From NCBI RefSeq assembly GCF_000012945.1, contig NC_007511.1, positions 1,612,001 to 1,676,000 of the forward strand: a DNA stretch of 64,000 nucleotides, in the 5' to 3' direction. This DNA is from Burkholderia lata (GTDB lineage Bacteria; Pseudomonadota; Gammaproteobacteria; Burkholderiales; Burkholderiaceae). The position numbers were made by a program, and so were the translations under genes. This document shows, piece after piece, positions 1 to 8,926 of the stretch. How positions within the stretch are numbered: the first letter of the stretch is position 1; every line of letters starts with the position of its first letter. The notes beneath the pieces were generated by a model. The model ran no database searches. It was not told where the DNA came from and saw nothing but the letters and a program-made list of their open reading frames with translations.

Positions 1-1
1 C

Positions 2-208
2 GACGCCGAGTACCGGCTCGAAGCCGTCGCGGCGCCGCCCGAGGTTGCGCAGGCGCTCGCGATCGCGCCCGGCAGCCCGGTCTTCCTGATCGAACGGACG
101 TCGCATACGCACGCGCACCAGCCCGTGGATTTCGAAAAGCTCTATTACCGCGGCGACCTCATCCGCTTCGTCACGCGCCTGAGCCGGCGCGCGGGCGAGC
201 GTTCGTAA
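2..208 (+). CDS. GntR-family regulator, C-terminal UTRA part (5' end outside window)
   Basis: This is an open frame entering from the left edge and ending in TAA at 206-208, so only the last 68 residues are visible. They read like the end of a UTRA ligand-binding domain: a GSPVFLIERTSH strand, then a VDFEKLYYRGDLIRF segment typical of the final strand and helix of this fold. UTRA domains follow a GntR winged helix and bind small effectors. The DNA-binding half lies outside the window, so the regulon is unknown. The TauE-type exporter starts 15 bases downstream on the same strand and may share its transcript. Confidence 0.75.
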   Translation, partial: DAEYRLEAVAAPPEVAQALAIAPGSPVFLIERTSHTHAHQPVDFEKLYYRGDLIRFVTRLSRRAGERS

Positions 209-222
209 CGGGGCGGGCCGGC

Positions 223-1074
223 ATGCAGGCGCTTTGGCTGTTCGTCGCCGCGTTCGGCGCCAGTGCGCTCGGCGGCGTGCTCGGGATGGCGAGCGGCATC
301 TTCGTCGTGCCGCTGCTCACGCTGCTGTTCGGCGTGAGCATCCAGACGGCGATCGGCGCGAGCATCGTGTCGGTGATCGCCTGCTCGTGCAGCGGCGCGG
401 CATCGTTCCTGAAGGGGCGGCTCGTCAATGTCCGGCTCGCGATCGTGCTCGAAACGGCCACCACGTTCGGCGCGCTCGCGGGCGTGCTGTTGATCGGCCG
501 TGTGCCGACTTCGTTCCTGTACGCGTTGTTCGCGGTCATCCTCGTCGTGTCCGCGAAGCAGATGCTGGCGCGGCGTCACGAAGCGCCCGCCGATGGGCCG
601 CCCGATGCCGCGAGCTGGGCAAGCACTCTCCGTCTGCATGCGAGCTTTCCCGATCCGGCATCCGGCCGGGAGATCGGCTATCAGGTCGGGCGGGTGCCGT
701 TCGGCATGGCGCTGATGGTTGGCGCCGGCCTGATTTCCGCGCTGCTCGGCATCGGCTCCGGCGTGCTGAAGATTCCCGCGATGGACACCGCGCTGCGGTT
801 GCCGATCAAGGTGTCGTCGGCCACGTCGAATTTCATGATCGGCGTGACGGCCGCGGCGAGTGCGGGCGCCTATTTCGCGCGCGGCGACATCGACATCCGT
901 CTTGCCGGCCCGATCGCGCTCGGCTCGGTGATCGGCGCGATCGTCGGCGCGCGGTTGCTGATCCGCTTGCCGGCCGACAAGCTGCGGGTCTTTTTCGTCG
1001 TCGTGCTGCTGTTGCTCGCGATCGACATGCTCCTGAGTGCGCTGGGTGTTCATGCGCCGGGCGGGGCGGGATGA
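223..1074 (+). CDS. TauE/SafE-family membrane exporter
   Basis: A 283-residue, strongly hydrophobic protein with about eight predicted membrane segments. It falls into two similar halves separated by a polar loop near residues 117-150. The first half begins ALGGVLGMASGIFVVPLLT and the second has GLISALLGIGSGVLKIPAM; this repeated G-x-G-x-G pattern near P is the hallmark of the TauE/SafE (DUF81) family. Members move sulfite, sulfoacetate or other organic anions across the inner membrane; the substrate here cannot be read from sequence. The stop overlaps the ATG of a DUF1634 gene (ATGA), so the two are probably translated together. Confidence 0.85.
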   Translation: MQALWLFVAAFGASALGGVLGMASGIFVVPLLTLLFGVSIQTAIGASIVSVIACSCSGAASFLKGRLVNVRLAIVLETATTFGALAGVLLIGRVPTSFLYALFAVILVVSAKQMLARRHEAPADGPPDAASWASTLRLHASFPDPASGREIGYQVGRVPFGMALMVGAGLISALLGIGSGVLKIPAMDTALRLPIKVSSATSNFMIGVTAAASAGAYFARGDIDIRLAGPIALGSVIGAIVGARLLIRLPADKLRVFFVVVLLLLAIDMLLSALGVHAPGGAG

Positions 1075-1379
1075 CGCGCATCGTCGATGGCGTCGAGCGC
1101 CGCGATCGGGCAGTCGCGCTGCTGCTGCGGGTTGGCACGGTGTGCGCGTGCGGGCTGATCGCGGTCGGGATGCTGCTGGGGGCGGGCGGCAGCGCATTCG
1201 CACCGGCCGGTCATGCGTTCGCAAAAGCCGGTGTCGCGCTGTTCATCCTGCTGCCGGTTGCGCGCGTCGCCTTGCTGCTGGGGCTGTTCGTGCGCGAGCG
1301 GGACCGGACGTATGCGCTGCTGTCGCTGCTCGTGCTGGCGATCATCGCGGCCGGCGTGGTCGTCGGTGTGCGCGGGTAA
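1071..1379 (+). CDS. DUF1634 membrane protein, partner of the TauE-type exporter
   Basis: A 102-residue protein with three hydrophobic segments (about residues 18-38, 50-70 and 80-99), the expected length for DUF1634. The ATG at 1071 overlaps the TGA of the exporter gene by 4 bases. DUF1634 proteins are repeatedly encoded beside TauE/SafE permeases, so a role as accessory subunit is inferred from context. No catalytic motif is visible. Confidence 0.75.
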   Translation: MTRIVDGVERRDRAVALLLRVGTVCACGLIAVGMLLGAGGSAFAPAGHAFAKAGVALFILLPVARVALLLGLFVRERDRTYALLSLLVLAIIAAGVVVGVRG

Positions 1380-1448
1380 GCGGCAGGCGCTCGCGTCAGG
1401 ACAGTACTTCTTCTACGGAATGGATCGGGCGGCGCCGCGCCGCTCGCG

Positions 1449-2336
1449 TCATCGCAGCGCGAACAGGGTTCGCAATTTCCCCAGATCTGCATTCAGCCAC
1501 GCGATGACGTCCGTCTGCCGGCTGCGCAGGCTCCACAGCAAATCGACCGCCTTCAGGAATGCGGAGCGCTGATATTCGTGCGGCAGCACGTACAGCTCGC
1601 CATTGCCTTCGTCTGCGAGCAGGTGCTCGGGGATGAACGCCCAGCCGAGGCCCTTCTTCACGAGGTCGACAAGCTGCGCCTGGTTCTCGATGTGCCACAT
1701 GATCTCGGTGTATCGCCCGAACACCGAGCCGCTCTCCGCATCGCGATCGGCCGCGCGCAACTGGCGCACCTGTGCGAGATCGCGATTGCTGACGGCCTTC
1801 AGCGCAGCGAGCGGATGGCTGCGCGCCGCGACCGGCACGAACTGCACGTGGCCGAGCGTCGTCGCGCCGAATTCGACCGGCGTCGCTTCGACCGTTGCCG
1901 CGATGCAGATGTCGAGCGCGCCGTGCTTCAGCAGCGCGGCTGCGTCGGCACTGTTCGGCTGCAGCAGTTCGAGCTGAAGCTCCGGGAAGCGTTGCTCGAG
2001 TTCCAGGCACAGCAGATGGACGGCCGTCTGCGGCAGGATCGGATCGATGCCGAGCCGCAGCCGGTGCCCGCGCCCGCCCGCCAGGCTGTACGCCTTGCGT
2101 TCGAGCGTTGCCGCCGCGTTCAGCGTGGCCTGCGCGAAGCCGAGCAGCACCTCGCCCTCGGCCGTCAGTGACACTTGATGAAGATCCCGATCGAACAGGC
2201 GGACGCCGAGGTCGGCCTCGAGATTGGCGAGCGCCGTGCTCACCGTCGATTGCGCCTTGCCGAGCCGCCGCGCGGCGGCCGACAAACCGCCGTGCTTGGC
2301 GATCGCGATGAAGATCGCGAGATGATCGAGGGTCAT
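1449..2336 (-). CDS. LysR-family transcriptional regulator
   Basis: A 295-residue protein of standard LysR length. The N-terminal winged helix is clear: LDHLAIFIAIAKHGGLSAAA, then RRLGKAQSTVSTALANLEADLGVRLFDR in shorter pieces, with the usual effector-binding domain behind it. It is divergent from the M20 amidohydrolase and NCS1 permease genes, so it most likely controls those two genes in response to their substrate. A perfect inverted repeat lies only 8 bases upstream of its ATG (2344-2358). Confidence 0.9.
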   Translation of the reverse strand: MTLDHLAIFIAIAKHGGLSAAARRLGKAQSTVSTALANLEADLGVRLFDRDLHQVSLTAEGEVLLGFAQATLNAAATLERKAYSLAGGRGHRLRLGIDPILPQTAVHLLCLELEQRFPELQLELLQPNSADAAALLKHGALDICIAATVEATPVEFGATTLGHVQFVPVAARSHPLAALKAVSNRDLAQVRQLRAADRDAESGSVFGRYTEIMWHIENQAQLVDLVKKGLGWAFIPEHLLADEGNGELYVLPHEYQRSAFLKAVDLLWSLRSRQTDVIAWLNADLGKLRTLFALR

Positions 2337-2343
2337 GTTGGTT

Positions 2344-2358
2344 ATCGATAAATTCGAT
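2344..2358. promoter_or_regulatory. Inverted repeat between divergent LysR and M20 genes, candidate operator
   Basis: ATCGA-TAAAT-TCGAT is a perfect 5-bp inverted repeat with a 5-base AT-rich centre and fits the T-N11-A layout of LysR binding sites. It lies in the 108-bp divergent intergenic region. The GATTCGA-like half-site recurs at about 2374-2380 and 2410-2425. Binding by the adjacent LysR protein is an inference from position. Confidence 0.45.
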
Positions 2359-2444
2359 TACGGTCAATTATGCCATTCGATAGGCCGGCCGTAGGATGGC
2401 GTCGCGAAAAGCGATTCGAACGATTCGACAACCAAGGAGACGAG

Positions 2445-4028
2445 ATGCGCGCAACCCAGCGTTCGGTATTCGACTGGATCGACAGCCACACGACCGAGCT
2501 GTCCGACTGGCACCAGGTGATCTGGCATTTCGCGGAACCGGCGTTCCGCGAGTACAAGTCCAGCGCCTGGTATGTGGAACAACTCCGGGCAGCCGGCTTC
2601 GACGTCGAGGCAGGCAGTGGCGGCATGCCCACCGCGTTCGTCGCGACGTTCCGGCAGGGCGAAGGCCCGACGGTCGCGACCTACGCCGAATACGACGCGG
2701 TGCCCGGCAACTGCCAGGCCGCGTCGACGCGGCGCGAGCCGCGTGGCCACCTGTCGCGCTTTGCACCTGGCCACACGGATCCGCATTCGGCGCTCGGCAT
2801 CAGCGCACTCGGCGGCCTGCTGGCCGCGAAGGATGCGATGGTGCGCCACGGGCTGCAGGGCACGCTGAAGTTCTTCGGCGAGCCGGCGGAGAAGCTGCGC
2901 GCGTCGAAGCCGATCCACGCGGCAAAGGGCTATTACGACGGCCTCGACGCGGCGGTCAGCTTCCATCCGACCTACCTGCTGCCGCTGTGCAATACGACGG
3001 TGTGGGATACGCACTGTGGCGTCGGCTACAACTACATCTACACGTTCACTTGCGACGATCCCGAATACTGGATCGCGTCGGACAAGCTGAGCCCGATTCC
3101 GCAGAATCATCTGGCTGCGCGCGCACCGGGCGCGAACGACGCGCTGATCCATTTCTACCAGCTCAACGAAGGGCTGCGCCGCTCGATGCTGCCGGCCACC
3201 GGGCTGTGGAGCTTCAACGAGGCCATCCTCGTCGCGGGGCAGGCGACCGCCGACAACCTGCCGCCGCACATCGCGCAGATCAACTTCATGGTGCGCACCG
3301 ATTCGGTCGAGCAGGCCGAAACCATCAGCGCAATCATGGACCAGAATGCCGAGGCCGCAGCGCAGGCAACCCACTGCAAATGGAAGAAGACGTGGGTCAG
3401 CAAGTCGCGCGGCGGCCTGCCGAACCATGCGCTCGCACGGGCGACCTACGCGAACCTGGAACGCGCCGGCGCGCCGCGCTGGAACGGCGATGCAATCGGC
3501 ATCGCACAGGAAATCCAGCGCAACCTCGGCATCGACGCGATGGCCGAGCCGTTCCTGCCGGTGACCGAGCAACTGATCGATCCGGAGGACTGCGAAGCCG
3601 CATTGCGCAAGCAGATGCCGTCCTGGCAGAAGTACATGACCTCCGACGACTACACCGAGTACACGTGGCACTGCCCGACGGTGCGGCTCTATGTGGCCCG
3701 GCCGATGCTGAAGGCGCCGCCGGGTTTCGTGTATCCGGACTGGGTGGCCAACGCGCTCGGCGGCATCCGCGAGACGATCGACCCGATGATCGTCAGTGCG
3801 TCGAAGACGATCGGCGCGACGCTCGTCGACCTGCTCGAGGACCGCGACCTGCTGCGTGCGGCGCAGGCCGAATTCGCGCAGCGCACGGAGGGCGGCGTGG
3901 GCGGGCGCGCATGGGAAGCCCCGATGCTCGAGGCGGATTTCCGCGTGCCGCACCAGTATCGCTGGCCCGAGTACGTGACGACCGTGCGCGGCGAGGAATG
4001 GACCATCCCGTACCGCGACGACGAGTAA
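2445..4028 (+). CDS. M20-family amidohydrolase (AbgB-like)
   Basis: A 527-residue metal-dependent amidohydrolase. The metal-site segment HTDPHSALG (residues 110-118) and the catalytic/ligand stretch FFGEPAEK (about 143-150, Glu146 and Glu149) match the AbgB/M20D group, which removes acyl or aminobenzoyl groups from amino acids. I chose the ATG at 2445 because AAGGAGACGAG precedes it; the frame extends upstream to 2370 without a ribosome site. A dimerisation insert fills the middle, and the C-terminus returns to the catalytic domain. The gene is followed by an NCS1 permease and divergent from LysR, suggesting import and deacylation of one amide or purine-like compound. The actual substrate is unknown. 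Confidence 0.8.
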   Translation: MRATQRSVFDWIDSHTTELSDWHQVIWHFAEPAFREYKSSAWYVEQLRAAGFDVEAGSGGMPTAFVATFRQGEGPTVATYAEYDAVPGNCQAASTRREPRGHLSRFAPGHTDPHSALGISALGGLLAAKDAMVRHGLQGTLKFFGEPAEKLRASKPIHAAKGYYDGLDAAVSFHPTYLLPLCNTTVWDTHCGVGYNYIYTFTCDDPEYWIASDKLSPIPQNHLAARAPGANDALIHFYQLNEGLRRSMLPATGLWSFNEAILVAGQATADNLPPHIAQINFMVRTDSVEQAETISAIMDQNAEAAAQATHCKWKKTWVSKSRGGLPNHALARATYANLERAGAPRWNGDAIGIAQEIQRNLGIDAMAEPFLPVTEQLIDPEDCEAALRKQMPSWQKYMTSDDYTEYTWHCPTVRLYVARPMLKAPPGFVYPDWVANALGGIRETIDPMIVSASKTIGATLVDLLEDRDLLRAAQAEFAQRTEGGVGGRAWEAPMLEADFRVPHQYRWPEYVTTVRGEEWTIPYRDDE

Positions 4029-4117
4029 CGCGCCACCCGATCCGTCAACGCATTCATTCGAACGATTCCAATGACCCGATCGGCCGCGCGCAACGCGGCC
4101 GTCGCAGGAGACAAGAC

Positions 4118-5560
4118 ATGGAACATGTCGCCCAGGCATCGCATCCGTCGGCCATCGAAGGCCGCTCGATCGACTATGTGCCGAAACACGAACGGAGTGC
4201 GAAGCTCCGTCACCAGGGACCGTTCTGGTTCGTCGGCAATTTTCACTTCCTGACCGTTTCGATCGGCTTCGTCGGCCCCGCGATGGGGCTGTCGGCCGGC
4301 TGGACGACGCTCGCCGGTGCGCTCGGCATCATGTTCGGCACGGTGTTCATGGCGTTTCACGGCTCGCAGGGGCCCGAGATGGGACTGCCGCAGATGATCC
4401 AGTCGCGCGCGCAGTTCGGCTATCGCGGCGTCGTGCTCGCGCTGGTGGCCGCGTTGTTCGTGTTCTTCGGCATCAACGTCGTGAACGTCGCGCTGATCGT
4501 CGAAGGCGTGCACAACATTCTCGGCTACGACTCGAAGCCGGTCGGCCTCGTCGCGATCGCGATCGGCGCGCTGCTGGCGATCTACGGGCACGACGCGATG
4601 CACCGCGCGTTCAAGTGGTCGCTGTATGCGACGCTGCCCGTCTACGTGATCGTGACCGTGCTGGCGATGACGCACGCGGGCGGCGGCGCGGCGGGCACGC
4701 CGATGCCGAACCTCGGCTTCAACTGGGTCGCGTTCCTCACGCAGTTCGCGGTATCGGCCAGCTACAACATCGGCTACGCGCCGTACGTGTCGGACTACAC
4801 GCGCTACCTGCCGGCCGATACGAGGCGCAAGCCGCTGATCGCGGCGGTGTTCGTCGGCGCATCGCTGTCCGGTGCATGGATGATCGCGCTCGGTGCGTCG
4901 CTCGCGCAGTCGCTGTCCGCGACGAACGTGCTGTCCGCGATCTATGGGCTCGGCAATGCGGCCGCGCCCGGGTTCGGCGCGCTGCTCGTGACCGTGGCCG
5001 TCGTCGGGTTCGTGCCGATCATCGCGCTGAACACGTACAGCGCGACGCTGACCGTGCTGACGGGCGTCGATTGTCTGCAGCCGATGACCCCAGGCCGCCG
5101 TGCGCGCGTGACGACGATCGTCGCCATCAGCGTGCTGCTGGCTGCCTGCATCCTGTTGCTGAAGGGCGGCGGCCTGAACCTGCTGAACCTGTTCCTGACG
5201 ACGCTGCTGTACTTCCTCGTGCCCTGGACGGCGGTGAACCTGGTCGACTACTTCTTCGTCCGCAAGGGGCATTACGTGATCCCGCATTTCTTCCGCCCCG
5301 ATGGCATCTACGGTTCCTGGCAGGCGACCGGGATCGCCGCGTACCTGATCGGCTTCGCCGTGATGATTCCGTTCTTCAGCATCTTCGATCCGTCCACCGG
5401 CAAGGCGGTGTTCGTCGGCTTCATCGCGCAGCGGCTGCACGAGATCGACATTGCGTGGCTCGTCGGGTTGATCGTGTCGGGCGGCGTGTACTACCGGTTG
5501 TCCCGCAAGCTCGATCTCGAAGCGGAGAGAGCGCTGGTCCGCGCGCACGAGTCGGTTTGA
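4118..5560 (+). CDS. NCS1-family nucleobase/cation symporter
   Basis: A 480-residue inner-membrane transporter with about 12 hydrophobic segments. The N-terminal region (PFWFVGNFHFLTVSIGFVGP) and the conserved SYNIGYAPYVSDYTRYLP stretch (about residues 214-231) are typical of the purine-cytosine permease branch of NCS1. These carriers bring in cytosine, hydantoin, allantoin, thiamine precursors or related rings with a cation. The ATG follows GGAGACAAGAC. It lies 89 bases after the M20 amidohydrolase and is very likely cotranscribed, so it probably imports that enzyme's substrate. Confidence 0.88.
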   Translation: MEHVAQASHPSAIEGRSIDYVPKHERSAKLRHQGPFWFVGNFHFLTVSIGFVGPAMGLSAGWTTLAGALGIMFGTVFMAFHGSQGPEMGLPQMIQSRAQFGYRGVVLALVAALFVFFGINVVNVALIVEGVHNILGYDSKPVGLVAIAIGALLAIYGHDAMHRAFKWSLYATLPVYVIVTVLAMTHAGGGAAGTPMPNLGFNWVAFLTQFAVSASYNIGYAPYVSDYTRYLPADTRRKPLIAAVFVGASLSGAWMIALGASLAQSLSATNVLSAIYGLGNAAAPGFGALLVTVAVVGFVPIIALNTYSATLTVLTGVDCLQPMTPGRRARVTTIVAISVLLAACILLLKGGGLNLLNLFLTTLLYFLVPWTAVNLVDYFFVRKGHYVIPHFFRPDGIYGSWQATGIAAYLIGFAVMIPFFSIFDPSTGKAVFVGFIAQRLHEIDIAWLVGLIVSGGVYYRLSRKLDLEAERALVRAHESV

Positions 5561-6207
5561 GCGGTTGGCCGGGCAGCACCCGCCGGCATCCGTATTCACC
5601 CTGCATTGCCACGCGCGATCGCGCATCGGCCTCGCGCCCGACGGGCGCGAGGTCACATCCTTGCAACGTATTCGTCGATGTATTGCGCCGCACGCCCGTG
5701 ACGGCAACGACGACACGCAGGCGCTGACGGCCGTCCCGCCTCGTTCGACACGCATTGCGGAACCGATGTGCGACACGTCGGATCTCGTGTTTCGGCCTGG
5801 TCTGCCGAATAACGATGCGTACCTGAAACATTTCCTCCGATGACACGCCGCGTGACTGCTCACGTTCGGCGATGACGCTTGCCCCGCTTCGGTTTGCGCC
5901 GCATGGCACGCGCTTTGCGGTTGACGCCGTGCCGCCGGTGCAAACGAAACACGCAACAACGATGAACGCATCGGCGGCACGCAACGACATCGAAACAAAC
6001 GGGGAATCGGATCGGGGCGTGGGCGCTGCCAGCAGCGGCGTACCTGCCGCGCATGTCGTATCGGTCATGCGCACGGGGCAACGCGTTCCCGATCCGTCGA
6101 ACAGCAAGCGTGCTTGCGAGGTGTCGTGCCGGGGGGCGCATTACGCAGGGCGGCGCAGGCCGCATGCGTTGGGGAGGCGCGCCCGGCACATGTCGGGGGA
6201 GGCGCCC
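5561..6207. other. Intergenic region, no convincing gene
   Basis: No reading frame here shows a recognisable protein. The only structured element is a hairpin at 5630-5652. A plus-strand frame from 5872 runs into the barrel gene but its early part is low-complexity and lacks a ribosome site. Confidence 0.5.
5630..5652 (+). terminator. GC-rich hairpin after the NCS1 gene
   Basis: CCTCGCGCCC-GAC-GGGCGCGAGG is a perfect 10-bp stem with a 3-base loop, 70 bases past the permease stop. There is no T-tract, so it is at best a weak or Rho-assisted terminator. Confidence 0.35.
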
Positions 6208-6867
6208 GTGAAAATGACGGTGAACCAATGGGCAGCGGTTGCGGTGATGTGTGCCGCGAGCGCGCACGCGCAGGAGATCTACCTGCAGGGTGGTACGCAG
6301 GGCGTCGGCATCGGCGCGGCCGTGAGCTTCAATTCGATGCTGGGCGCGCATGCGGACTTCAATGCGATCGATCTTTCGCATGACTTCACGGTGGCCGGCA
6401 ATCGCTATCAGGACGACCTGAAGCTGCGCCAGGGCGGCTTGTACGCGGACATCTTTCCGTGGCGAGGCAGCGGCTTCCGGGCGACGCTCGGCCTGCGCTT
6501 CAACGACGACGATCTCCGCGGCGTATCGGTGCCGACCAACGGCACCTATGTGTTCGGCGGCAAGCACTATCCGGCGATGCCGGGGATGTACGCGGTGGCG
6601 GAAGCGCGCTATCCGACCGTGATGCCGTACTTCGGGATCGGCTACGGGCATCGGCCGGCGTCGAAGGGGCTGGGATTCGTTGCCGATCTCGGCGTGGCGT
6701 ACGGGATACCGAAATGCTCGTACACGCTGTCGCCGGAACTGGCAGCCGCGGCCGGGCCGGCGAAGAGCCAGATCCTGGCCTCGAGCGGGCTGGATTCGCT
6801 GCGGCAGGTGATGTCGCGTTATCGGTGGTACCCGGTTTTGCAGATCGGGATTTCGTATCGGTTCTGA
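6208..6867 (+). CDS. Small outer-membrane beta-barrel protein with signal peptide
   Basis: From the GTG at 6208 (preceded by GGGGGAGG) the product is 219 residues. A short signal peptide ends at SAHAQ-E near residue 22. The mature part is rich in alternating hydrophobic/aromatic strands (for example GFRATLGLRF and VMPYFGIGYGH) and ends in ...GISYRF, a C-terminal Phe typical of barrels inserted by the BAM machinery. I do not recognise a named family; OmpW-like and general Burkholderia barrel proteins are alternatives. An in-frame ATG at 6190 or 6214 is also possible. Confidence 0.6.
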   Translation: MKMTVNQWAAVAVMCAASAHAQEIYLQGGTQGVGIGAAVSFNSMLGAHADFNAIDLSHDFTVAGNRYQDDLKLRQGGLYADIFPWRGSGFRATLGLRFNDDDLRGVSVPTNGTYVFGGKHYPAMPGMYAVAEARYPTVMPYFGIGYGHRPASKGLGFVADLGVAYGIPKCSYTLSPELAAAAGPAKSQILASSGLDSLRQVMSRYRWYPVLQIGISYRF

Positions 6868-7262
6868 GTGGTGCGGCTGGCGTCGCGTGTGTTCGGGAGC
6901 GCGACGCCGGCATCGCCGATACGCGCGTGGCAACGGGTGTTGGCACGACCGCCGACTGACGACCGACGCGAGCACCGTGCGCGGAGACGGTGAATGCCGC
7001 CGCTTCGCTGCGGTTTGCGTGCGCCTCCACAACAGGTGGTGAATGGCCGTTCGGCCGTCTTTCCCGCTGCTCCGATCCGGCTTACCTTGCAGACAGCAAT
7101 TCGACCCGTCGGGCGAGCGGCGCATGTCGAGACAATTCATGCGGCCCGTTGCCGTTCGCCGACGCCAATCATCGTCCTCCTTCCGTCGATGGCGATGATC
7201 GCAATGATTGCAATTCGCCCTCGTGGCGCTAACGTTGATATCAAACCCGGATGGAGGAACTC
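6868..7262. other. Intergenic region, no convincing gene
   Basis: 395 bases between the barrel gene and the antitoxin gene. Short frames in all phases look like noise. GGAGG at 7253-7257 serves the antitoxin ATG at 7263. No clear promoter pair was found. Confidence 0.45.
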
Positions 7263-7499
7263 ATGGCAAATCTACTGGTGCGTAACGTGGATGACAGTAT
7301 CGTTCAGAGCTTGCGCGAGCAGGCTGCGGCAAATGGCAGGAGTGCCGAGGCCGAACATCGGGCCATCCTGGCCGATGCGCTCGGCCGGCCGAAGCGAAAG
7401 ACATTCGCGCAAGTGCTGATGAGCATGCCCGATGTTGGCGACGACGCGGATTTTCAACGTGTTCAGGATTCCGGCGAGGCCAGGCGTGTATTTGATTGA
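7263..7499 (+). CDS. FitA/VapB-type ribbon-helix-helix antitoxin
   Basis: A 78-residue protein starting MANLLVRNVDDSIV, with GRSAEAEHRAILADALG following; this is the classic Arc/MetJ-like ribbon-helix-helix opening of FitA/StbC antitoxins. The C-terminal tail (DADFQRVQDSGEARRVFD) is the part that normally blocks the PIN toxin. I chose ATG 7263 because GGAGG sits 5 bases upstream; the ATG at 7251 is part of the ribosome site region. The gene is intact, but its partner toxin gene, which begins inside its last codons, has been disrupted. The antitoxin is thus orphaned unless a partner exists elsewhere. Confidence 0.82.
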   Translation: MANLLVRNVDDSIVQSLREQAAANGRSAEAEHRAILADALGRPKRKTFAQVLMSMPDVGDDADFQRVQDSGEARRVFD

Positions 7500-7566
7500 A
7501 ACATTCGATCGTCCGGAAACCCTTGTCGCACAAGGGAGTGTTCAGAATCTGTTCAGAATTCGATAA
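7486..7566 (+). pseudogene. 5' remnant of the FitB/VapC PIN-toxin gene
   Basis: A GTG at 7486 overlaps the antitoxin stop and reads VYLIE. Intact FitB-type toxins usually start M/V-Y-L-I-D-T-N, where the Asp is catalytic. Here homology stops exactly at the fifth codon (about 7497); the frame then runs into unrelated residues and a TAA at 7564. The matching 3' part of a toxin is found at 8927-9250, so this is the left edge of an insertion or replacement. Confidence 0.6.
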
Positions 7567-7847
7567 GAACCCACCTTCACCCGAATAGGTTCGATTCCTC
7601 GAGCATCTGCGTAGGTTTCGGCCGACATGTCCGACATGTGGCCGAGCAAAGCCTTCGTATCGACGTTTCCCTGCTTGTCGTACAGCCGCTTGGAGAGGCT
7701 CCGGATCTCGTGGAACGACGGTGCGTTCTCATCCGGGATCAGGAAACCTTCGATGCTCATCTCAATGAGGTTGTCACTCCGATCGTCGCGAGCTACAACG
7801 CGGTCAACGACTACGTGAATGACTGCCGGGCCCCTCCGGAAAATCAC
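7542..7847 (-). pseudogene. Phage-type tyrosine recombinase, C-terminal fragment
   Basis: Roughly the last 65 residues of this 101-residue frame match the catalytic end of phage integrases. SFHEIRSLSKRLY gives the His-x-x-Arg box, ALLGHMS the second His region, and AETYADARG the Tyr nucleophile. The first ~35 residues do not resemble an integrase, and the rest of the ~330-residue enzyme is absent. The stop lies about 45 bases from the left junction, the usual position of an integrase next to its attachment site. Confidence 0.7.
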
Positions 7848-8121
7848 CCGGAGGGGTGTAATGGTGTCTAGCCGAGGGAGGAATCACGTTCATGGCTCGA
7901 CCGCGATGATCAAAGCATACCTGCGTAGTATCAGGAGTTACCCGGGCTTGTAAGCGTGGACGACGTCAATGACCGATGGAGCAGCTAAGTTGCGGCAGAC
8001 TGCTCATCGGCCAGTCAGCAATGACGTTCGACGTCGCCCACACTTTGATAACGGCAATACTCTACAGAACTGGTGCAGCTACGGGTGAATTGGCGGTTTG
8101 GCGCGATATCGAGTCCGACTT

Positions 8122-8505
8122 TCAGGGACCGGTTACGGTCCAGGCAAATGTCGGATGGCCGACGTTGTCACCACTAATCGTCGGGCTGCCGACGTTAAAA
8201 AATCCCGCAGTGTTGCCCACCACCGATCCAGACCCATAATTGGCGGCGCCGACGGGATTGTGCCAGTCGAGCTGAACGTTGGTTGCGTCCGGGCATCTCT
8301 TGTACACAGTGTCGAGTATGTCAAAGCGAGCCGACCCGCTTAGGTCCCCGCTGTCGAGTGAGTTGGTGAATATGAGAGTATCGTTCGGCCGAAGATAGGC
8401 GGGCGGATAATCTCCCGACCAGTAATCACCGCTCCCGCTTAATGAATGGAGGACGAGTATGTATTGTGTATTGTTCGTAAGTTGAATGGTGTTTGACTTG
8501 CTCAT
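8122..8505 (-). CDS. Aegerolysin / ET79-like small beta-sandwich protein (tentative)
   Basis: A 127-residue protein without a signal peptide. It begins MSKSNTIQLTNNTQYILVLH; a PPAYLRPNDT turn, a GDLSGSARFDI strand, and a VQLDWHNPVGAANYGSG segment follow. This layout (N-terminal strand pair, PP...I.PG turn, W-x-NP-x-G-x-x-Y) is like aegerolysins and the Bacillus ET79 crystal protein, which bind lipids or form pores with a partner. The start has AAAGGG upstream. It is the only intact-looking gene of the low-GC insert. The assignment comes from motif layout only; it may instead be an unrelated phage-borne beta-sandwich. Confidence 0.45.
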   Translation of the reverse strand: MSKSNTIQLTNNTQYILVLHSLSGSGDYWSGDYPPAYLRPNDTLIFTNSLDSGDLSGSARFDILDTVYKRCPDATNVQLDWHNPVGAANYGSGSVVGNTAGFFNVGSPTISGDNVGHPTFAWTVTGP

Positions 8506-8926
8506 TTAAGTGCCCTTTTAAAGATATGTAAAGGGCTGCTGTTTTGTTGGCAAGCCCCGAGGGCATTAAAACCTGTGAGCGAGTGGCGTGGAACTGGTAG
8601 AGTTGACAGTAAATTTGATCATTATAATGGTCGAAATATATTTCTGAGAGTCACTGGTTTGTGTTGGCGAAGTAGGGTGATCTGGGTTTGAAATATTGAC
8701 TTGCAAAATGAGAGTATTCGGATTTTCTGAAATAAATCCAATCATCGTTTCATCTTGTCAGGCAAAGTGAAGCCAACGTCGAGGGTGTGAACGCCATGAA
8801 CAATCGATGCCAGGACGATTTATGGTCTAGCGCGTTGAACTATAAATATTGTTGTGCAATGAGTGCGGCCTACGTTTTAGGCTTTGCTTTTGTTGCATGC
8901 TCGTGAGTGGCAGGGTGTTCTACTCG
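8506..8926. other. AT-richer stretch, no gene seen
   Basis: This is the least G+C-rich segment of the window, with several runs of A and T. It lies upstream of the minus-strand gene at 8122-8505 and could hold its promoter. No coding sequence longer than a few tens of codons looks real before the toxin remnant. Confidence 0.45.

Larger units (their letters stand above)
7498..8926. mobile_element. Lower-GC insert splitting the toxin gene (prophage/island remnant)
   Basis: About 1.4 kb between the two toxin fragments. It carries an integrase 3' end on the minus strand next to the left junction and a cargo-like gene at 8122-8505. Its base composition is visibly poorer in G+C than the flanks, especially around 8500-8880. 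No direct repeats marking the ends were recognised. About 20-25 toxin codons are missing, so this is a decayed insertion or a replacement rather than a clean integration. Confidence 0.6.

Noticed and set aside
5565..5843. Plus-strand frame of 92 aa after the NCS1 gene
   Set aside because: No ribosome site, no recognisable motifs, and it overlaps a hairpin.
7976..8343. Plus-strand frames inside the low-GC insert
   Set aside because: They run opposite to the aegerolysin-like gene and have no coding features.
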